A stretch of 24,286 nt of DNA, taken from Streptomyces sp. NRRL WC-3618. GTDB taxonomy: Bacteria > Actinomycetota > Actinomycetes > Streptomycetales > Streptomycetaceae. The notes under the pieces are model-generated. The model was given only the letters and a program-made list of their open reading frames with translations, did not search any database and had not been told where the DNA came from. Position numbers and translations under genes: made by a program. The stretch covers positions 1 through 24,286 of the forward strand of contig NZ_LGDW01000024.1 in assembly GCF_001280005.1 (NCBI RefSeq). Direction: 5' to 3'. The first letter of the stretch is position 1. Each line of letters starts with the position of its first letter. Shown here piece by piece: positions 21,330 through 24,286 of this stretch.

Positions 21330-22217
21330 TCAGTTGTGGCGTAGGTGGCGGGCGATTTCCAGGTCTGTTTGGTCCAGGGGGTCGCCGTCCTTGAGGGTCC
21401 ACAGGGCGTTTTGGAGTACCCGGGCGAGGGTCCATGCGCGTGCTCGTTCGCGGTCCAGGGACAGGGTGGCTGTCAGGGCTTCGAAGCGCCAGGTGATGTC
21501 GGCTGCGTCGAAGCGGTTGTTGAGGGCCGGCCAGAGGTCGAAGCCGGGGTCTCCTGCCAGGGGTTTGGGGTCGATGGCCAGCCAGTGGGCGCGGGTGGCG
21601 GCCAGGACGTTTTCGTCGTGGAGGTCCCAGTGGAGGAGGCGGTCGCCGGGTTCGGGGGCCACTTCGCGCAGGGCCGCCGCGCAGTCCTCGAGGAGGGTGC
21701 GGGCCTCGCGGTCCGGTATGTGACGCAGTGCCTGGGGTGCCCGGTTCAGCATTCTCGCCGCGATGTCGGCGAGGCGGCGGATGCCGGGTGGGGCCGGTAC
21801 GGCCGTGAGGTGGGCCAGGAGGTCGGCGATGATCAGGGTGGCTTCGTGGGCGTCTGGGTGGTGGGACAGCATTCGGGTGTGGTCGAGGCGTTCCAGGAGC
21901 ATCGTTCCCGTGGTGGGGTCGTGGTCCAGGAGGTGTACCGCGTGGTCGCCGTTCCAGCGGCGGAGGGCGGTCGGTTCGCCTTCGCTCTCGTCGTCCAGGA
22001 GCTGGAGTTTGAGGACGGCCGGGGTGTCGTCGGCACGCAGGACGGGCACGACGAGGGCGGTGACGCCGTGCATGGCGGGGCCGTCCACGCGTAGGTTCCA
22101 GCCGTCGAGGAAGTCGGCGGTGCGCGCGGGGAGTGCGGTGATGAACGCGCGGCCGGCCTCCCCGTTGTACTTGAGCTGTGTGGCTGCCAGTTCGTCGGGG
22201 ACGCGGATGCGGATCAC
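21330..22217 (-). CDS. aminoglycoside/hydroxyurea phosphotransferase (APH(6)-like)
   Basis: A 295-residue protein kinase-like phosphotransferase. VPVLRADDTPAVLKLQL carries the ATP-binding lysine, LHWDLHDENVL is the catalytic loop with the Asp, and WLAIDPKPLAGDPGFDLWP the metal-binding Asp. IDPKPLAGDPGFDLWP is characteristic of the streptomycin 6-kinase-like family; chromosomal Streptomyces members are common and often of unknown substrate. GTG 22217 is preferred: TACCCT (22229-22224) lies six bases before it, as for a leaderless transcript, and relatives start near this point. ATG 22253 would overlap the divergent gene. It belongs to the chromosomal flank, outside the island. Confidence 0.8.
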   Translation of the reverse strand: MIRIRVPDELAATQLKYNGEAGRAFITALPARTADFLDGWNLRVDGPAMHGVTALVVPVLRADDTPAVLKLQLLDDESEGEPTALRRWNGDHAVHLLDHDPTTGTMLLERLDHTRMLSHHPDAHEATLIIADLLAHLTAVPAPPGIRRLADIAARMLNRAPQALRHIPDREARTLLEDCAAALREVAPEPGDRLLHWDLHDENVLAATRAHWLAIDPKPLAGDPGFDLWPALNNRFDAADITWRFEALTATLSLDRERARAWTLARVLQNALWTLKDGDPLDQTDLEIARHLRHN

Positions 22218-22251
22218 CTGGCGAGGGTATGTGCAGGCGTAAATTTGTGGC
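22218..22251. promoter_or_regulatory. divergent promoter with two leaderless starts
   Basis: On the plus strand TAAATT (22240-22245) ends six bases before ATG 22252. On the minus strand TACCCT (22229-22224) ends six bases before GTG 22217. Neither gene has a ribosome binding site, and both -10-like boxes fit TAnnnT, so two back-to-back leaderless transcripts are likely. Confidence 0.5.
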
Positions 22252-22923
22252 ATGCGATTTTCGGTGGCTCCGCGTGGGGTGTGGGCTTACGTTCGCGGTG
22301 CTCCGGGCACGTACGTGTGGCTGCTCGTTCTGTTCTTCACGACTGTCGCCGTGCACCACATGTCGGCGGAGTTCGAGCAGGAGTTCCTGCGGCAGCGGTC
22401 GACGAACATCAATGAGCTGTCGGACCATCCGGTGCGGGTGTTGATCTCCAGTGCGATGTGGATCGACGGGTGGTGGACTCCGTACCTCGTGCTGTATTCG
22501 GTGTTTCACGCGCAGGTCGAGCGGTGGTTGGGGACCGTGCGGTGGCTTGTCGTGTGGGTGAGTGCGCATGTGCTGGCGACGTTGGTCAGTCAGGGTGCGG
22601 TGTGGCGGGCGATCCGGGACGGTTCGGCGCCGGCGTCGGCGGCGGACACGATGGATTTCGGGGTGAGTTACGGGCTGGCGGGGGTGGTGGCCGTGCTGAC
22701 GTATCGGATCCCTCGGCCGTGGCGGTACGGGTATGCGGTGGGGGTTGTCGCGGTGTACGGGGTTCCGCTGGTCGTGTCGCGGACGTTCACCGATCTCGGG
22801 CACTTCACCGCGGCGGTGGTCGGGTTTGCCTGCTGGCCGTTGACGCGGGGGCAGAGGCGGGGTCCGAAGGCCGGGGGTGGGGAGCGGTCGGCTCGGGTGG
22901 AGCGCTGGGGAGCCCGGCGGTAG
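22252..22923 (+). CDS. rhomboid-like intramembrane protein
   Basis: A 223-residue polytopic membrane protein. Hydrophobic segments are visible around residues 21-35, 80-90, 98-115, 142-155, 161-180 and 185-200, giving about six helices. GVSYG in DFGVSYGLAGV fits the GxSxG serine motif, and the histidine in TDLGHFTAAVVG could be its partner in the last helix, as in rhomboid proteases. The loop motif WR of classical rhomboids is not clear, so protease activity is uncertain. The C-terminal 25 residues are basic and cytoplasmic-like. No ribosome binding site precedes ATG 22252; leaderless translation is likely. Chromosomal flank gene. Confidence 0.7.
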   Translation: MRFSVAPRGVWAYVRGAPGTYVWLLVLFFTTVAVHHMSAEFEQEFLRQRSTNINELSDHPVRVLISSAMWIDGWWTPYLVLYSVFHAQVERWLGTVRWLVVWVSAHVLATLVSQGAVWRAIRDGSAPASAADTMDFGVSYGLAGVVAVLTYRIPRPWRYGYAVGVVAVYGVPLVVSRTFTDLGHFTAAVVGFACWPLTRGQRRGPKAGGGERSARVERWGARR

Positions 22924-22931
22924 GGGGCTGG

Positions 22932-23918
22932 TTATGGCTCCAGTACGACCTTGCCGGTCGTGGCGCGGGTTTCGAGGGCGCGGTGGGCGGCGGCTGCTTC
23001 GGCGAGGGGGAAGCGGTGCACGGCTGGGGTCAGTCGGCCGGTGGCCGCTTCGGTGAGGGCGCGGAGTTCCAGGGTGCGGAGGGGGTTGGGGCCGCCCGTC
23101 TTCGCCAGCATCGCGGGGCCGAGGACCTGTTGGGTCAGGCCCTCGACGAGGAAGGGGCCGCCGTTGTGGATGCCTTGGCCGGACCAGCCGAAGACGAGGT
23201 GCTGTCCGGTGGGGGAGAGGAGGGCTGCGGCCTCGCGGGCGATGTCGCCGCCCACGCCGTCGAAGACGACGGTGGCGGGCCGTCCGGCGAGGTGGGCGCG
23301 GACCTTTTCCGGCCAGGCGGGATCCGTGTAGTCGACGGCGAGGTCGGCGCCGTTCGCCGCGACGAGGGCGGTCTTGGCCGGGCCGCCGGCGAGGCCGATC
23401 ACGGTGGCGCCGGCGTGTCGGGCGTACTGCACGAGCAGGGTGCCGATGCCGCCGGCGGCGGCCGGGACGATGGCCACGGAGTCGGGGCCGAGGTCGGCGA
23501 ACTGCAGGATGCCCATCGCCGTGCGGCCTGTGCCGATCATGGCGACGGCTTGGGAGAAGTCGAGGCCCGCCGGGATCTCGTGCAGGCGTTCCATGCCGGT
23601 GACGGCGAGTTCGGCGTATCCGCCGGGCTGGAAGCCGAGGTGGGCCACGACGCGTTTGCCGAGCCAGAGGCGCGGGGTGCCCTCGCCGAGGGCGTCGACG
23701 GTGCCGGCTACCTCGCGGCCGGGGATGGTCGGCAGTCGGGTGGGTTCCGGGGCGGGGCCCGGGCCTGTCATGCCCTCGCGCAGGGCGGTGTCGAGGAGGT
23801 GTACGCCGGCTGCGGCGACGGCGATGCGGACCTGGCCGGGGCCGGGAGTCGGGTCGTCCACCTGTTCGGGGGTGAGGTTCTCGGCGGGGCCGAAGGTGTG
23901 CAGGCGGATGGCGCGCAT
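22932..23918 (-). CDS. NADPH:quinone oxidoreductase, MDR family (probable SoxR target)
   Basis: A 328-residue zinc-independent MDR protein of the quinone oxidoreductase type: TIPGREVAGTVDALGEG in the N-terminal domain, AAAGGIGTLLVQYARHAGA as nucleotide-binding motif, and TTGKVVLEP at the C-terminus, typical of the family. It transfers electrons from NADPH to quinones or related electrophiles. ATG 23918 has GGGGA six bases upstream. A SoxR-box-like palindrome lies about 85 bp upstream inside a 19-bp promoter spacer. In S. coelicolor a reductase of this kind (SCO4266) is a SoxR target, so induction by redox-active compounds is expected. Its stop is eight bases from that of the convergent rhomboid gene. 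Confidence 0.85.
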   Translation of the reverse strand: MRAIRLHTFGPAENLTPEQVDDPTPGPGQVRIAVAAAGVHLLDTALREGMTGPGPAPEPTRLPTIPGREVAGTVDALGEGTPRLWLGKRVVAHLGFQPGGYAELAVTGMERLHEIPAGLDFSQAVAMIGTGRTAMGILQFADLGPDSVAIVPAAAGGIGTLLVQYARHAGATVIGLAGGPAKTALVAANGADLAVDYTDPAWPEKVRAHLAGRPATVVFDGVGGDIAREAAALLSPTGQHLVFGWSGQGIHNGGPFLVEGLTQQVLGPAMLAKTGGPNPLRTLELRALTEAATGRLTPAVHRFPLAEAAAAHRALETRATTGKVVLEP

Positions 23919-23991
23919 GTGGGGTCCCCAGGGGTGGTGTCGGGGGGGGGTGAGGCGCCGGGGGGCGCGTCGGGTGGTGCCTCGGGTGTCC

Positions 23992-24200
23992 TCACTCTTC
24001 AAGCTCAAGCTTGCTTGAGGTCAAGGGGGTCGGGGCGGCGGCCACCTGGTCGCTCGCCGGGTAGACGCCGTCGGCGCGTTCGGTCGCGGGTCGGTCGCGC
24101 CAGTCGTCGAAGGCCAGGTCGAGTAGTTCCTCGGCGCGGGCGACGCCTTCGGCGCGGGAGGCGTGCGGTGCGATGCCTTTCTGCTTTCGGCTACGGCTGG
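23992..24200 (-). pseudogene. possible 3' remnant of a gene
   Basis: A minus-strand frame ending at TGA 23992-23994 has strong GC bias at third positions and reads plausibly (SRAEGVARAEELLDLAFDDW and on). It has no start codon in a sensible place, and an in-frame TGA is met near 24246. Either it is a decayed gene end or chance coding-like sequence; it overlaps the SoxR-box promoter. Confidence 0.25.
24002..24021 (-). promoter_or_regulatory. SoxR-box-like operator within a promoter
   Basis: On the minus strand the site reads ACCTCAAGCAAGCTTGAGCT, with perfect CTCAAG/CTTGAG arms, close to the SoxR consensus CCTCAAG-N4-CTTGAGG. A TTGACC overlaps its start, and 19 bp later comes AAGAGT: the over-long spacer is typical of MerR-family controlled promoters. 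It points to the quinone oxidoreductase gene. Confidence 0.7.
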
Positions 24201-24286
24201 TTGAGGGGGGAAGGTGGGATGGGGGTGGCGGAGAGTGCGTTTTCGCAGGTCGGGGGGATTGTCAGTGGTGGGGTGCAGGATGGGGG
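24201..24286. other. window edge, nothing identified
   Basis: G-rich on the plus strand with no reading frame, hairpin or motif that I can support. Confidence 0.4.

Noticed and set aside
21330..23918. Kinase, rhomboid-like and quinone reductase genes as part of the biosynthetic cluster
   Set aside because: They lie beyond the right att repeat and the native tRNA terminator, so they belong to the chromosome.
1..24286. CRISPR array or defence system
   Set aside because: No regularly spaced repeats with unique spacers and no Cas or known defence gene motifs were seen.

Overview
The window reads as a high-GC actinobacterial chromosome, most likely Streptomyces. Reasons are the strongly GC-biased third codon positions, the GTG starts, the type I PKS, a SoxR-box-controlled quinone reductase, and integration into a tRNA 3' end. 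The assignment is by eye; no database search was possible.

Layout. (1) 1-2200 is debris of an older mobile element: the end of an IS3-family insertion sequence that cuts a small minus-strand gene, one credible small membrane-protein gene (1387-1662), and much apparently non-coding DNA with pairs of short tandem repeats. (2) 2201-21252 is a genomic island bounded by two 45-bp direct repeats that copy the 3' part of a tRNA-Thr(TGT) gene (43/45 identical by eye). Just inside the left repeat is a tyrosine integrase reduced to its C-terminal catalytic part. Neither repeat carries the tRNA 5' half, so both look like att scars in a tandem array whose intact tRNA would lie to the left of the window. 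(3) 21253-24286 is the chromosomal flank: the tRNA terminator, a divergent pair (APH(6)-like kinase and rhomboid-like protein), and a quinone oxidoreductase behind a SoxR-box-like site.

The island is filled by what looks like a biosynthetic gene cluster of unusual composition. Operon A (3013-7469) encodes a ring-hydroxylating dioxygenase beta subunit without its alpha subunit, a meta-cleavage C-C hydrolase, a cis-dihydrodiol dehydrogenase-like SDR, an acyl-CoA ligase and a small GNAT-like protein. It ends at a strong hairpin (7485-7527). Operon B (7609-10630) encodes an MDR reductase, a 2,3-dihydroxyphenylpropionate-type extradiol dioxygenase and a 4-hydroxy-2-oxovalerate aldolase, and ends at a hairpin at 10656-10682. 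Then come an aromatic/histidinol-phosphate-type aminotransferase, a convergent catechol-type O-methyltransferase, and a 2409-aa PKS (AL-ACP-KS-AT-DH-KR-ACP, no thioesterase) followed by an SDR.

Working model (inference): a partial phenylpropionate meta-cleavage pathway has been recruited beside a single-module PKS. Hydratase, aldehyde dehydrogenase and dioxygenase alpha subunit are not encoded, so it does not look like a complete catabolic route. The AL domain would load a free acid onto ACP1, and the module would add one methylmalonyl unit, reduce and dehydrate it, giving an alpha-methyl-alpha,beta-unsaturated thioester released in trans. Aminotransferase, O-methyltransferase and reductases would tailor it. 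I do not recognise the product. A 56-nt translation-initiation segment is shared between the PKS and an 18-codon ORF in front of the aminotransferase.
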